Assembly (NCBI RefSeq): GCF_905475395.1
Contig: NC_058338.1
Location: forward strand, 71,373,435 to 71,437,434
Length of the DNA: 64,000 nt
Origin: Chrysoperla carnea
Lineage: Eukaryota; Arthropoda; Insecta; Neuroptera; Chrysopidae
Reading direction: 5' to 3'
The notes beneath the pieces were generated by a model, which was not told the DNA's origin, did no database searches, and worked only from the letters and a program-made list of their open reading frames with translations. Below, in pieces: positions 12,701 to 23,810 of this stretch (its first letter is position 1; each line of letters starts with the position of its first letter). Position numbers and translations under genes: made by a program.

Positions 12701-15700
12701 ACTTACCTAATTGATCCAAGTAATACCAGACTGACATAGGCATCTGCATATACTCCTAGATGACCGCCAATAGAGTTAAATATGTCAACAGCATAGAAGA
12801 TAATTACATAACATCCTGAAAATAGATTTCGTATATTCTTATGATGAATTTAACGGTGTATTCATGATTGCTCATCAGTATGATATGAAAGGAAATTGAG
12901 GGAAGAAAATTAAGAATTGTTTCACGACGAGCTATATTCAACGAGTTGTGTAATGGAAGCCTGGCCTGAACACTACTCGCATTTTCTTAGGGCCCCCTTT
13001 GTGTTATTCTCACAAAATTACCATAAAATTTGTAATTTTTCATATTTAGTGATAAATAACAAATCAACAGAAAGCTCTTCTTTTAGCTCTTTAAATCAAT
13101 TTATTCAAAACTTATAACCTTTTTTACTTCAGGAAATTTTACTCTCCAATAAATCTTTTTACGCATCTTGATCCTGCGCAATTTTAAACAATATTCTATC
13201 TTATTTTGACTCCTAAAAGGTAGTTTAAAAGCATTTAAATTTTTTAATACATTTTTTTTATGTTTTTTATTATTCATGACTTTGAATTTAATTTCAAAAA
13301 ATATAAAACTTTGTACACCAATTTAATCAACGATATCAACGTAATGAATTGAATGATTGAAAATAATCAATCTTTGATGCTTCTTTAGGGAACAGATAGT
13401 ATGTTTTTGATGGAAGATTGTATCTCGACATATTCCGTTTCATAAAAAGAGAGCATTAGGTTTTATAAAAGACCCAGCATCTGGCAAAGCCACCAGAAAA
13501 AATAGTGCAATTTTGGGTGAATCATCTATAAACTAAGTTTACAAAAAATTGCATACCTGTTAATTGTTGTAACAAAAAAATTGTAGCCAATATAATAAAT
13601 GGTTTGTACACAATCGGATCCTTATAATCTTCAATTAAATTCTTAAACTTTGTTCGAAAACTAATCGCTTGCGAAGACGATTCTTGTATATCGTTTAACT
13701 TGCGCAGTAGAGCTTTTGTTTCTCTATTATACAACTAGATTAAACAATTGTTACGCAATATTTAGCTACAAAATTATTAAAAATGTCATATACTCACAAT
13801 TGGATCGGGATAAAACCATTCGGATACTTTTAATATTGCTCTTTGATCTTTTTTGAATACTGCACACCATTGGGGTGATTCTGGTATCATAAATAATAAT
13901 AATATTGTAATTATTGTTATGATACCACAAATTGCTGCAATACTTCGCCAATTAAACCATAAACCTAAATATAAAGCAATATTATTTATGGAAAAAAGTT
14001 TTATGTCAAAATCGTTTATCAACGAGGTCATCGCAAGACTTCTGTATTGTATTTTTAGTTTCAAGTCTCTGGAAGTTATTTGCGAAATTGGATTATTGGT
14101 ATAAAAATAATAATAATAGTTGTACCCTCTCCAACTTTTAGTGCAAAAATTGTGGAAAAAATATTTGAATAAAGAATAAGTCTTAAAAACTGTAAAAAGT
14201 CTTAGGAACTCGCAATTTTTCAACGTTTTTGGACTGTCTAATTCAGAGTTAGCCAGACTTATTAAGTCTGAACAAGACAGTCCAAAACGTTGAGAAATTC
14301 AGAGTTCCTAAGACTTTTTTAAAGTTTCTAAGTACCTATTCTTTCTTCAAATATTTTTGCCACCAGGACTCTACCACTTTTTGGCGAAGAAGTTTGATCG
14401 CTAGAAGCAAAATTGTTCCCCACCGTAGTGATGAGTTATATGGTAACTACTTTCGAAACACACTACTTTCATTATTACCTGGTTCCATGTAGCGTACTAC
14501 AATCTAAAAGTGGGATATATAAAAATACTGCACCCTGGTGGAAAAAATATTTGAAGAAAGAATAAGAAATTCTGAAAAAGTCCTAGGAACTTTGAATTTC
14601 TCATCGTTTTCGGACTAGTCTAATTCAGAGTTATTCAGAGTTCTTAATACTTTTTTTAAGTTTCTAAGACTTTTTCAGAGTTTCCTAAGACTTATTAAGA
14701 CTTATTCTTTTTTCAAATATTTTTTCCACCAGGGCAGTTATGAAAATACCGCAATCGGCTACCGCGGATTCAAGGGGGGGGGTCACAGGGGTCATGACCT
14801 CCTCCCAAAACAGTCCGCATTTCAAAAAATAAATTAATATTTGATTATTTTTGATTTTTTTATCTTGTGACCCCCTCCGGAAAAAAATTCTAGAACCGCG
14901 CCTGAGTAGACACCATATTTCTCTGTGGTCATAACGTCAATTAACTGTGTCAGCAAATGCGCTGATATTTTGGGCGTGTTCCGTAATATTCACCAGTATA
15001 TTGGTCAGTGCCTATGACGTCTTAAACCGACGCCATACTGGTGAATCGTTCCGAAATATCCACAAACACCCGTTACACTGTCATGCCCGTACACTGTACA
15101 CTGTACACTGAACACATGTACACTGTCATGCTCGGTTTACCAGTACAATATGGCGTCGATTTCTGACGTCATGAGCACTGGTTAGTATTACGGAACACAC
15201 CCTTTGTATGATAATGTTTTATAATTTAAACTTTTTAGTGTGAAATGTAGAGATAAGGAACACAATCTTATATGACTATTTGAATCAAAAAGTGTCCACA
15301 AAAAGGCATTAAATAGAGGGGCTATAATGGCGCTAGTGGAGCAAAGGATATGTATACCAAGGACAAAGGAAAAGAAAGAACGGGCTGTAATTTTACCAGA
15401 GAAAGAGAGAGTATTATACAACTCATTGGTACGCATTGAATGGTAGCTAAGCTACACCAATGCCATCTTAATTTAGTGTAATTTTAGGGTCACTTTTTTA
15501 ACATAGAGATTGTGTTCCTTTTCCCTACATTCCATACTTTTTAGTTTACATAGACTTATGACGTAATAACGTGGCGGCTACTATTTTATTGTGTTAAAAA
15601 TAGATTAAAAAACTGAAAACTTTGTATTGAATTTTAAAATTTATATTATATTATTATGAACTAAAATTAACATTTTTCGACTGAAATAGCTTACTAATTT

Positions 15701-17717
15701 CCAGAAATACAATGAAGAGCAAACTTACTTGAGTTAAAGAAAATTTTAGAAACCTAAACCAAAACGAGGATTCTATACTTACTTAGAACACAAGTGATCA
15801 ATATTCCGAGTGCAACAGCTATACTATTGAAGCACAAAATGATTGGTCTTAATTCAGTAGTGCTAACTTCACTTGCGTATATCAATGCTGCAGTCGTGAA
15901 ACCTTCAAATTTATTTAGTAAATGAGTAAAAATTATGTAATAGCATCAAATTAAGTTCCCCACAATCCTTATGGAAAAAATTTTCGATCATACTTTCTGG
16001 ATTTGAATTATTCTTGAAGAGATGTTTTGAGATATGAGAAGTCCAAGTTCAAGCATTAAATTATATTTAATTGTATTTGACTCGCTTGAGGAAAAGTTTT
16101 CTGTCAATACCTAAAATTGAGGTGATTTTTAGTTAATTTTTCTCTCTGTCAAATATTACGTTAGTTACACGTTCCCGAAGGGCTGATTCATTGTCTATGT
16201 TTTTAAACCTTGACCTCCAACAAACACATCTCAAAAACTCAAATTTGCCAAATCAGTGGCGGATTTGGTCCGGTGATGGCGCTCTGGGTCAATGGGATGG
16301 TAAGGCGCATTTTTTTTGGCTTTGTAAATCAATATGGCATTATTTCGCTTGTGTGGCATAGCCCGACTTCACCGACCTAGACGTAAATTCAGCACTTCCA
16401 GAAACTAGGAAAATCTATAGTTTGAGCGAAAAGCTTTTTCTACAAATGAGTGATAAAATGAGCGAAAAGCTTTTTCTACCAGGATTGTGTGGGATCCAAT
16501 TAGAAAGTACTTTTACATACTACATATACGTACCTCCAGCAAATCCTGATAATATTCGTCCAATAAAAATCAACAGTAATGATTGCGCATAATAAAACGA
16601 TAAATAACTAATTAAAAATGGAATGCAGGAAAATATACAAATATTTTTTCTACCAAATTTATCTACAAGCGGACCTGTTGCAAAAGATGCTAAAGGAAGT
16701 GCTAGTGATAAGCAACTGGCTGAAAAAAATTATTTTTTTGAGTTTATAAAAGTTAAAATAAACTATTCTGGGTCTGCCCATGTCTCTAAACTTATATTGT
16801 CTCTATAACTCATAATTTTATTTTATATACATTGCTATTTTTCTTTGGACCACTGATTTTTTTATGCGTGTCTTTTAAAAAGTATATAAATTTTGCTTGC
16901 GTGTATTGAGTATCAAGACCTCACCAGATAACATAACAAAATTGTCCTACCTAACCAAGATGCCGCGTTTATATCAATTTTAATATTATCATCTTCATTT
17001 AATTGTGGTAATAATATAGCGCTATAAGCCATTTGTACGCCCGATTGAATTACAGTGCTTAATGCTATACTTGAAGCTGCAATCTGAAATAAAAAATACA
17101 TACAGGCTGTTTGTTTTTTAATTTTACATATACGTGAAACTCGAAAAATAAGTTTAATCGAAGAAAATCTTTCAAACGAAAAATGTTACTTTCAAAGGCA
17201 CACATCTTATTCGGGTATTGAATTCGAAAAGGCACTTTCTTAACATTAACTTAATTCTGAATACACATAAAAAAGAAAGAGAAATTGTAAAGTAATCTTT
17301 GATCATTATTTTTTCTCAAAGTTTGTGGTACTTTTACTGGAAACAGATAACTGTGCAATGTGCGTGGGTAATATCACAATACTCCAACTTTTCGTCCGTA
17401 GAAAGTTTCAATATTAGCGAACATTCCCGCCCTTTTGCAATCAAGTGCCTGCAGGCACTTGCCTACCTTCTCTTATGAATAATCCGAGCGCAAAGCTATA
17501 ACTTTTGAGGTATTATTTCGAAAAATGATGATGCTAGGATTGACTTAATAATTGTTGGATTGAAATTTAAATAAATAAGAAATTTTACCTGTGGCCAAGC
17601 TTGTTTCCAGTTAATTTGTAATAATGGACGTTCAATAGGTTCTGTTGTACTATTATAAGGTTTTTCTTCCGTTGATGATACAAGCACTGAATTTGCTTCA
17701 TTATCTTTTTCATTCAT
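9747..17717 (-). CDS. MFS sugar transporter, facilitated trehalose transporter Tret1-like (ten exons, complete)
   Basis: Minus-strand exons in order: 17589-17717, 16951-17083, 16534-16719, 15783-15902, 13798-13964, 13557-13734, 12707-12815, 10665-10897, 9934-10055, 9747-9860. They join without frame breaks into 496 residues, the usual length for this family. Family signatures: GPLVDKFGRKN after the second membrane helix (103-113), a TTAALIYASEVS segment, PESP (217-220) in the central loop, QQLTG (301-305), KRIGRRQ, VIPWSLIGE-type and PVKVRGK motifs, and LPETLGKSFEEIE near the C-terminus. Alternating hydrophobic segments fit the 12-helix fold. It should move hexoses or trehalose across the plasma membrane by facilitated diffusion; the substrate cannot be read from sequence. 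The hydrophilic first exon is duplicated at 37.2 kb. The introns hold several MITEs and a nested gene. The ATG (complement of 17715-17717) is followed by a typical acidic cytosolic leader. Confidence 0.93.
10201..10429. repeat. Foldback element with a tRNA B-box-like sequence in its arms
   Basis: Arms 10201-10262 and 10368-10429 are close inverted copies. The right arm contains CTGGGTTCGAGTTCCGG, close to the Pol III B box (GGTTCGANTCC) but with one extra base, followed by CTTCTGCG. Weaker inverted similarity extends outward to about 10158 and 10498. It lies in intron 8 of the transporter. It may be a MITE or a tandem inverted pair of a tRNA-derived SINE. Confidence 0.6.
11209..11262 (+). repeat. 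Short duplicated block, copy 1
   Basis: The segment from GTGTAATGGAA to CATTTTCTTAGGGCCCCCT is repeated at 12946-12999, also within the transporter's introns. No transposon ends are visible. Confidence 0.5.
11548..12132 (+). CDS. Small secreted Thr/Pro-rich (mucin-like) protein, nested in a transporter intron
   Basis: Exons 11548-11650 and 11708-12132 (57-base GT-AG intron) give 175 residues. Residues 1-18 form a typical signal peptide (hydrophobic core VIEILLCVSTQILA). RQKR at 39-42 is a furin-type site followed by S43. Residues about 78-134 are tandem TTKPTTTAEP/TTTTKP units, likely O-glycosylated. The basic tail contains FNKRKLEKEMKHMK and ends with two cysteines, matching a CSILGHGC pair before the repeats. 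The whole gene lies inside intron 7 of the minus-strand sugar transporter. A poly(A) signal follows at 12289. I do not recognise the family. A secreted salivary, venom or cuticle/gut mucin-like product is plausible; a plant-feeding effector would be speculation. The repeats are nearly pure in all frames, so length polymorphism is expected. Confidence 0.8.
12289..12294 (+). terminator. Poly(A) signal of the nested secreted-protein gene
   Basis: AATAAA about 157 bases after the stop codon at 12130-12132, on the same strand. Confidence 0.55.
12946..12999 (+). repeat. Short duplicated block, copy 2
   Basis: Second copy of the block at 11209-11262, with the shared end CATTTTCTTAGGGCCCCCT, in intron 6 of the transporter. 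Confidence 0.5.
14151..14367. mobile_element. Foldback MITE family F1, copy 1
   Basis: Left arm GGAAAAAATATTTGAATAAAG and right arm CTTTCTTCAAATATTTTTGCC are inverted, with an inner palindrome around GTTTTTGGACTGTCTAATTC and its complement. Intron 4 of the transporter carries this copy and copy 2 in tandem. Confidence 0.65.
14533..14734. mobile_element. Foldback MITE family F1, copy 2
   Basis: The best-preserved ends: CCCTGGTGGAAAAAATATTT at the left and the inverse, ATTTTTTCCACCAGGG, at the right. The interior has the repeating AGAGTTTCTAAGACTT pattern of the family. No coding capacity. Confidence 0.75.
14757..14904. mobile_element. Short hAT-like MITE with G-rich ends
   Basis: The left part CCGCGGATTCAAGGGGGGG and the right part, whose complement begins CAGGCGCGGTTCTAGAA, form imperfect inverted ends. 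Inside them GGTCACAGGGGTCATGACC faces GTGACCCCCTCC. It sits directly beside MITE copy F1-2. Confidence 0.5.
14972..15202. mobile_element. Foldback MITE with 17-bp terminal inverted repeats
   Basis: GGGCGTGTTCCGTAATA at 14972-14988 faces TATTACGGAACACACCC at 15186-15202 with a single mismatch. Inner segments carrying CGACGCCATACTGG and CAATATGGCGTCG are also inverted. TTT flanks both ends and may be the target duplication. The core contains repeated TACACTG units. Confidence 0.75.
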
Positions 17718-18160
17718 ATTAAACCTTAAACAAAAATAATATAATTTTAGATACTTTCAAAACGATTTACGAAAATATATATTAAAATTAGAAGTTACTT
17801 GTCAGTTTCAACAAGTACTACTACATTTTTTTAAGAAGCAAGTATAAAGTGAGTGCTTTTAAAGCTATATAGTGTGTAAGAAACAATCTGTACAAGTTTC
17901 ATTCACTGTTTCTTTTTTACGAAAGCGGGAATTGAAATTTCTTTTCAGCATGATTTTTTTTTTGCAATTAGCAACTTGTAGTACGTAAAACAGAGCAGAA
18001 TGAGAGTATACTTAACCCGCACGAATAAATAATTAATAATAATAATAAATTTATTATAGCTATACTGTCTCATAATTTTTTCCCGAAATAAAAAATCCTT
18101 CTTTACACTAGGTATTGTCATAAACACACCTTTGAAACATCTATCAAAGGTAAATAATTT
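17718..18160. other. 5' flank of the sugar transporter gene
   Basis: No gene seen. Immediately before the transporter ATG on the minus strand is an acceptor-like TTTAAG followed by GTTTAATATG. This suggests a 5'-UTR intron and a non-coding first exon farther out. The paralogous exon at 37.2 kb has the same arrangement. Confidence 0.4.
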
Positions 18161-18510
18161 GCGCTCTCATGGGTAAACAGTGATGTTTACGAAAAAATGT
18201 TTCAAACAAAAGTTGTTTATTTTTTTATAAGAAACATCTTTTATATTTAAATTTCTGTTCTATCTCAAACGGTTTACAATATGGATATTATGGACCCAAG
18301 ACCCAATTGACTTGTGTGGCTATCAGCTTGATATCTTTTTTCGTTTTTAAGCTATCGTGTTAACAGACAGACAGAAAACCGAAAAGGGATTAATTAGGTG
18401 ATTTTATGAACACCTATACCAAAATTTTGTTTGTAGCATCAATATTTTTAAGCGTTACAAACTTGGGACTAAACTTAGTATACCTTGATATATTTCATAT
18501 ACATGGTATA
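18161..18510 (+). repeat. Interspersed repeat family R1, copy 2
   Basis: Begins GCGCTCTCATGGGTAAACAG, includes TTTCAAACAAAAGTTGTTTA and TAATTAGGTGATTTTATG, and ends TATTTCATATACATGGTATA. It lacks the first block (CAAGTGAAAACAAACAATT) found in copies 1, 3 and 4. Confidence 0.8.
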
Positions 18511-19029
18511 CCTACAAATTAAAATTGTATCTTTAAATTACAACAAAACTGCAGTATATCAGATCTATTTGTTGGCATTAAAACACATATTTAAATAATG
18601 TGTATTTTTCAATCACTAAATATATCTGATATAATCGATTGTGTTGCAATTTCATTGACCACAAAATAAATGCATCAAAAATAAATAAAAATTAACAAAA
18701 GACAAAGAATACTTAATGTAAAGTGACCTTTTGAAATTTTATGAAATAAATTAATATTTGGACTTGGTGTTATCAATTATATTAATTGTATTTTATTTTA
18801 TCTCTTGGCAAAAAATTTTTTGTGAATTTTATGGATACTTATTTAATGTTTATAAATAAATAAAATCGTCTTAGAGACTGTCTCAATGAATCTTGAAATT
18901 TATTTTTATTTTGCATTTAAAATAAAAAAGCATTCATTTTAATTTAGTGTAATTCATTAAAAAACGAAATTTTGTTTACTAATTAGGGCAGGGAATATGT
19001 ATACATCCATTCAGTTCGTTACTTCTGCA

Positions 19030-19303
19030 GTGTAAAAAATAAAAATATTTAAAGAAAGAATAAGACTTAATAAGCCTTAAAAACAGAGTTTCTAAGACTT
19101 TCTAAAAACAGAGTTTCTATACGTTTTTGGACTGTCTAATTCAGAGTTATTCAGACCAATTAAGTCCAAATTAGACAGTCCAAAAACGTTGAGAAATTCA
19201 AAGTTATTCAGATTTCCTAAAACTTTTCAGAGTTTCTAAGACTTTTTCAGAGTTTTTAAGACTTATTAAGATTTATATTCTTCAAATATTTTTTCCACCA
19301 AGG
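19030..19303. mobile_element. Foldback MITE family F1, copy 3
   Basis: Same outer arms as the 14-kb copies (AAATATTTAAAGAAAGAATAAG against TTCTTCAAATATTTTTTCCACC). It holds a perfect 21-bp inner inverted repeat, 19121-19141 against 19169-19189, built on TTTTTGGACTGTCTAATT. Confidence 0.7.
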
Positions 19304-19309
19304 CCGCTT

Positions 19310-21540
19310 ATTCATGCCTAACAAGACTTTTTCTAAAATGGTTCAATGTCCATTTTAAGTTGTATTTATTGACAATATTATCCTAGATACTTCAAATATA
19401 AAAAAGAGTTCACAATTTCTTGCTAAAGATGAATTTTGTGCGCCATTTCTGTAATGCTGGTGGTTAGCGTAGTGATCAGAATAATACAACCTATATATTC
19501 ACAATGCGCGAGGTGAGGATAAGGCCAGAATTTTGAGTAAGTTAAAAATATTTATTTATAGTTTTTTTTTTTATTAAAGTTATTAATTGTCATGTTATCA
19601 TAATAAATAATGGACTTAATTAAAGACAGTATTATAAATGTACCAATTAAAACAGCAATTAAATTTAAAGTTACGATTAATAAATATTAAATAAATTAAT
19701 TGAAATTGAACGAGTTACAAAACAAAAAATTCTTTCTCAAATAAAAAGTAACAAAACCTACGAAAGCTCAAAAGATTCGACCTTGTTGATCATTTTGATA
19801 AAAAATGGTAAACAGCAAAGTTTAAAAAGATCACTTTAAACATATTTTATCGAAAAACAAACCTTTGTTCCTAATAAAAAATTCCGTTTTTAAAACAGGT
19901 CAGAATTTGTGTGTTAACAATACAAACTTTAGCAATTCAAATCTACAATACCGTTAGGTTTTTAACAATTTTGTCTGTTTATAAATGACTTTAATAAGTT
20001 CTAGGTATACTTAAAATGAGTATTCAATATATAAGAAGATTCTAAGGGAAGGTAATTTTGGAGGAAAATGTCTAACGTTTAGATCTATATTCTTTTTTTC
20101 TCAATGTTTATATTTCTAGGGTCTTACTTCAAAAATTTCAGATAAAAGAGACTTTGTAGAGATTAGAGATTTTTTGACTTGTATTATAGAATTCTTATCA
20201 ATGTGAGTGATAAATTCGATGACATATTATAAACAAAGATATAAAATTAACACAAAATATTTTTAGATTTTTTGATAAAATAAAAACTATATAGTTAATA
20301 AAGATGTTATAAAATTTCATACAATAAATACGTACAGCCGGGCACGGAAGAGAAACCGAACATTTTTGAGCATGTTAAATTAATTAAGTTCAGCGGAAAA
20401 GAGCGTTCAAGAGTTAATTTATAATAGCTCGTATTGAAGGACGTAAGTGCTCTTAGTTTTCCATTCTCGAATGGAATTTAGTGTTATATATTGGCTATGT
20501 GTTTTTTTCCAGCAAATATTCCACGCAGACATTATTATTAAATACAATTCATTTTCTTTTTTTCTCGTTACAATCTTTTAGTCTATTCCTGAGAAAAATG
20601 TGCAGTCTGTTTTCAACCAAATTATATTATTCTTATCATTAAAGAATAATAAACGGTGTATGTTGATTATTTATCTAGTATATATCACGCGATTAAATAA
20701 ACACTTTTTTAAATACAAGGTAATGCTTTTTAAATGATTTACTTGAGTCTTTTATGAAAAGCATTCTTTAATTTAAAAAAAAATATAAAAAAATTGCAGG
20801 GAATTTACAAAAGACCCTACAGATTTGAGGTAAATAATATTATAAAATGTATGTTTAGCTTATTTAAAGATTGTACACACATTTAAGTTAATTTAATAAA
20901 ATTATTCTTGAGAATAATTTTACTAAATATTTATCTCTATTTTCTATTTAATAAAAATCAAGGAGACCTTCATACTGACATGTAGGGGCAAGGATTGTTA
21001 GAAAGGGTTAAACTGCAAATTCAACCCTTACTGGATGGCATTGAATGAATATCCATGAACGTGTTATCAGGCCACTAGAAAACATTTTCAATTTTAGCCC
21101 ACTGTTTGAGTTATTGTTATTCAAAATTTCGGTCGATGTCAAAACAATTTTAGCGCGGCTAACATTTGTTTCAAACCTTCTTTATGCGGCAACATTATTA
21201 GTAACGAAGATTTAGTTTATGTATTAGACCATGAGACAAATAGTTTCTACGAAATGGCTTAGAATTGCTCTGAGAAATCAGCGTTTGTGTGGAATTTTGA
21301 GTATATCTCAGAAATTATGAATCCAATTGTCAAAAGAATCCGAATTTTGCACTTTTTGGGTCGAAATTACAAGGGCGAAGGGGAATCTAAGAAGATGTGA
21401 CATTCGAAGTTAATCGAAAATTTTAAGTTTTTATTTTGTTTTCTATATGTTGATTTTTTTTTAAGAAGAAGATGGAAATCATACTTTCCATTTTCTGTGT
21501 AGTATATCTTAATAATCATCGAATTGTGAAAATTAACAGA
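19310..21540. other. Gene-free AT-rich spacer
   Basis: No coding region, RNA gene or well-bounded repeat that I can support. Open frames are short and unrelated to known families. Confidence 0.4.
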
Positions 21541-21640
21541 ATTTTTGAAAAATAAAAGTAACCAGGGTAGATAGAATATGATTACCTATAACATATCCAA
21601 ATTTCAAATGGATAGGGTAAAGATTATAATCGTAGTGCTT
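21541..21640 (+). repeat. Interspersed repeat family R2, copy 1
   Basis: GAAAAATAAAAGTAACCAGG followed by TAGAATATGATTACCT and ATATCCAAATTTCAAA matches the sequence at 63886-64000. A nearby CTTTATAAATATTTTTTTCCACC (21690-21711) looks like a lone end of the F1 MITE family. Confidence 0.65.
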
Positions 21641-22061
21641 GAAATTCAAATGCAACTTTAACCATTATTTTCTGGAAAATCTCTTTTCTTTATAAATATT
21701 TTTTTCCACCAATGAAAATTTAAGAGGAGTCTTAAAAAATTATAAAGTTTCACGCCAATCAAATAATGATTTCACGCCCTTGAAAAATGAGTGAAGAACC
21801 GTCTTAAGCTATGTTCCACCAATTTGATCTTTTTAGCTAACTAATTAACAAATAAGATATATTTTTTTATTAGATGTCACTTAATTTGAAGGTTGGTGAA
21901 AAAACTTAGTTGGTCGATAGTCTTGTACAGTTTCGATTGTACAATTTTTTACGTTCAGGGTTGTTACCTCTATTATTCCCTTACTATAGGGGTTAGGGGT
22001 GTGAGATTAAGTGTATGGCTATTTTAGATTAAAAACAATCAAAACAAGGTAAAACACTCTC

Positions 22062-22277
22062 TTGGAGAGTCAAGCAACACCTATCGAAACATTAAACTTT
22101 ATCAAAAAGCACAATCTTCAAGAGTTGTATCTCAATATTTGGATACCACTGCGTATTCAATTGACAATACCAGTAACTTTTGCAAGCGACGAGAGCAGTT
22201 TTTCTAAACTAAAATTGATAAAAACGTACTTGCAGTTTACAATATCTCAAACAATGATAATAAATACATGTTTGTAG
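22062..22277 (+). pseudogene. hAT-family transposase C-terminal (dimerisation domain) remnant
   Basis: The reading frame, open from a non-ATG codon, includes TLNFIKKHNLQELYLNIWI, LRIQLTIPVTFASDESSFSK and LKLIKTYLQFT. This is the typical end of ZMYM1-like hAT transposases (hydrophobic stretch, TxPVTxASxERSFSKLKLIK). The usual E-R in SxERSF is DES here. The frame then degenerates and stops at 22275. Downstream, GTAGGGCGCCTAAATGGCTA resembles the untranslated end of such elements. The rest of the transposase is absent, so this is a dead fragment. Confidence 0.8.
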
Positions 22278-22881
22278 TTTTCTACCAAATATGGTAAAAA
22301 TGCGAAAGAATTTTTTAAAATATAATCAAATTAGTAAATCTAAAAGTGTGTTAAATGTAGGGCGCCTAAATGGCTAAGGCCACCCCTGCCTATTCTGTAC
22401 CATGTTATTTGAGCATATATACAGACTACCACTATCTAAATATTCAGTAGTAAAGGGGAATTTTTTAATAACATATACAACTTTTTATTAAAAATTTATT
22501 GCAAAAAAAAAGAAAAAAATATTCATACTTAAATTGAAATACCTCTATTATAAACTTGAATGTGACTAAAATGATGTAATTTATAAAAACACACAATCAC
22601 TGTTGTTTATTTATTTAAATAAATGCAATAATAAAAAATCAAACACAAATAATATTGAACAACAAAAAAATGTTAAATTTTCAACAAAGAAATATTGTTG
22701 TAAGCTTGAAGTTGCATGTTACTAACACAAGAGCGTTGTGATTGTGTATAAGACTAAACAATAATAATATATCTTGAAATGAATTTAGTGTTTACTAAAA
22801 AAAGTTATTTGAAAAAGGTATTAGCATTTATAATTCAATATCTTTATCTACTTATTAAACTTATAAAAGAAAATAAGTGTA

Positions 22882-23493
22882 CTGTGTTCACTTAAGTTGT
22901 GTTCTTTTGTGTGGTGTCAAACTGTCACAAATTTATCCAACGGCCATTTTCAATATTCAAAAGTGCCCTTTGCGCAAACTCTAGAGACAAGTTGGAGGTT
23001 TCGACAGTTTGACGACACACAAAAAACACAATGCTTTGGAGACCACTTTGTCAGTTATTCTTTTAAATGAGAATGTTCGATTCTTCATTTGTTTTTACTA
23101 TCGTCACTGTAATTCCAAAAAGGTAGTACCTATATCCGAATTTTTAATGTTTTTATTGGCCTCGAACACTCAATAGCGTTCTAAATCAACTAAATTAAAT
23201 TTCATGGTCGATAACAAAAACTTACGGCGAATAAAAAATAGCATAAATACAATCAATTACAAATGAGTTTGAAATTTTGATATATATACAACTTTTAAAA
23301 TTACCAAAAGCGCTATGATTTTCTATATGGAACCAACTTAAGCAGACACGGCGTCCGATTATATAGATAAAATTTTTTTATTGGCGAGCACTTGCTAATA
23401 ATCCAATGCCCTAGTTTAAAAAAATTGTTTCTGTGGTGCTTTTTTTTTTTGTTATTTTGGAGAGCTTGGGGATGACTCTCTAAGTGAACACAG
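22882..23493. mobile_element. Tc1/mariner-type MITE (612 bp) with TA duplication
   Basis: CTGTGTTCACTTA at the left end is exactly inverted at the right end (TAAGTGAACACAG), and both ends are flanked by TA. An inner inverted pair, TTTTGTGTGGTGTCAAACTGTC (about 22905-22926) against GACAGTTTGACGACACAC (about 23007-23024), suggests nesting or a composite hairpin. No transposase frame. Confidence 0.75.
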
Positions 23494-23629
23494 TAAAAAA
23501 GTTATAAATAAATTATACTTTTTATCAAATTGTAAATATCTTATATTTATATTGTATGTAATTAATTCAGTTTTCTTTTAATGACGTAGAAGTGGCTGTC
23601 TTTCCTTTCGCATATTCCGTCCTGTTTAA

Positions 23630-23810
23630 CCGACTTCAAAAAAGGAGGAGATTTTCAATTCGAATTTTTGTTTTGTTACCTTAGAACTTTCGACTGGGTG
23701 AACCGATTTTGATTATTCTTTTTAATTTGAAATACAAGCCTAAAATTTGCATTGAGTATGTGCGCGAGAAATGGACTAATAACTCAATATCACGCCAACC
23801 AACTTACTGA
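23630..23810 (+). repeat. Interspersed repeat family R3 (CGACTTCAAAAAAGGAGGAG), copy 1
   Basis: ACCGACTTCAAAAAAGGAGG, then GAACTTTCGACTGGGTGAAC and CGATTTTGATTATTCTTT, then TAACTCAATATCACGCCAAC. The same ordered blocks recur at 37543-37790. This motif set is frequent in insect genomes; the autonomous source element is not evident here. Confidence 0.7.
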
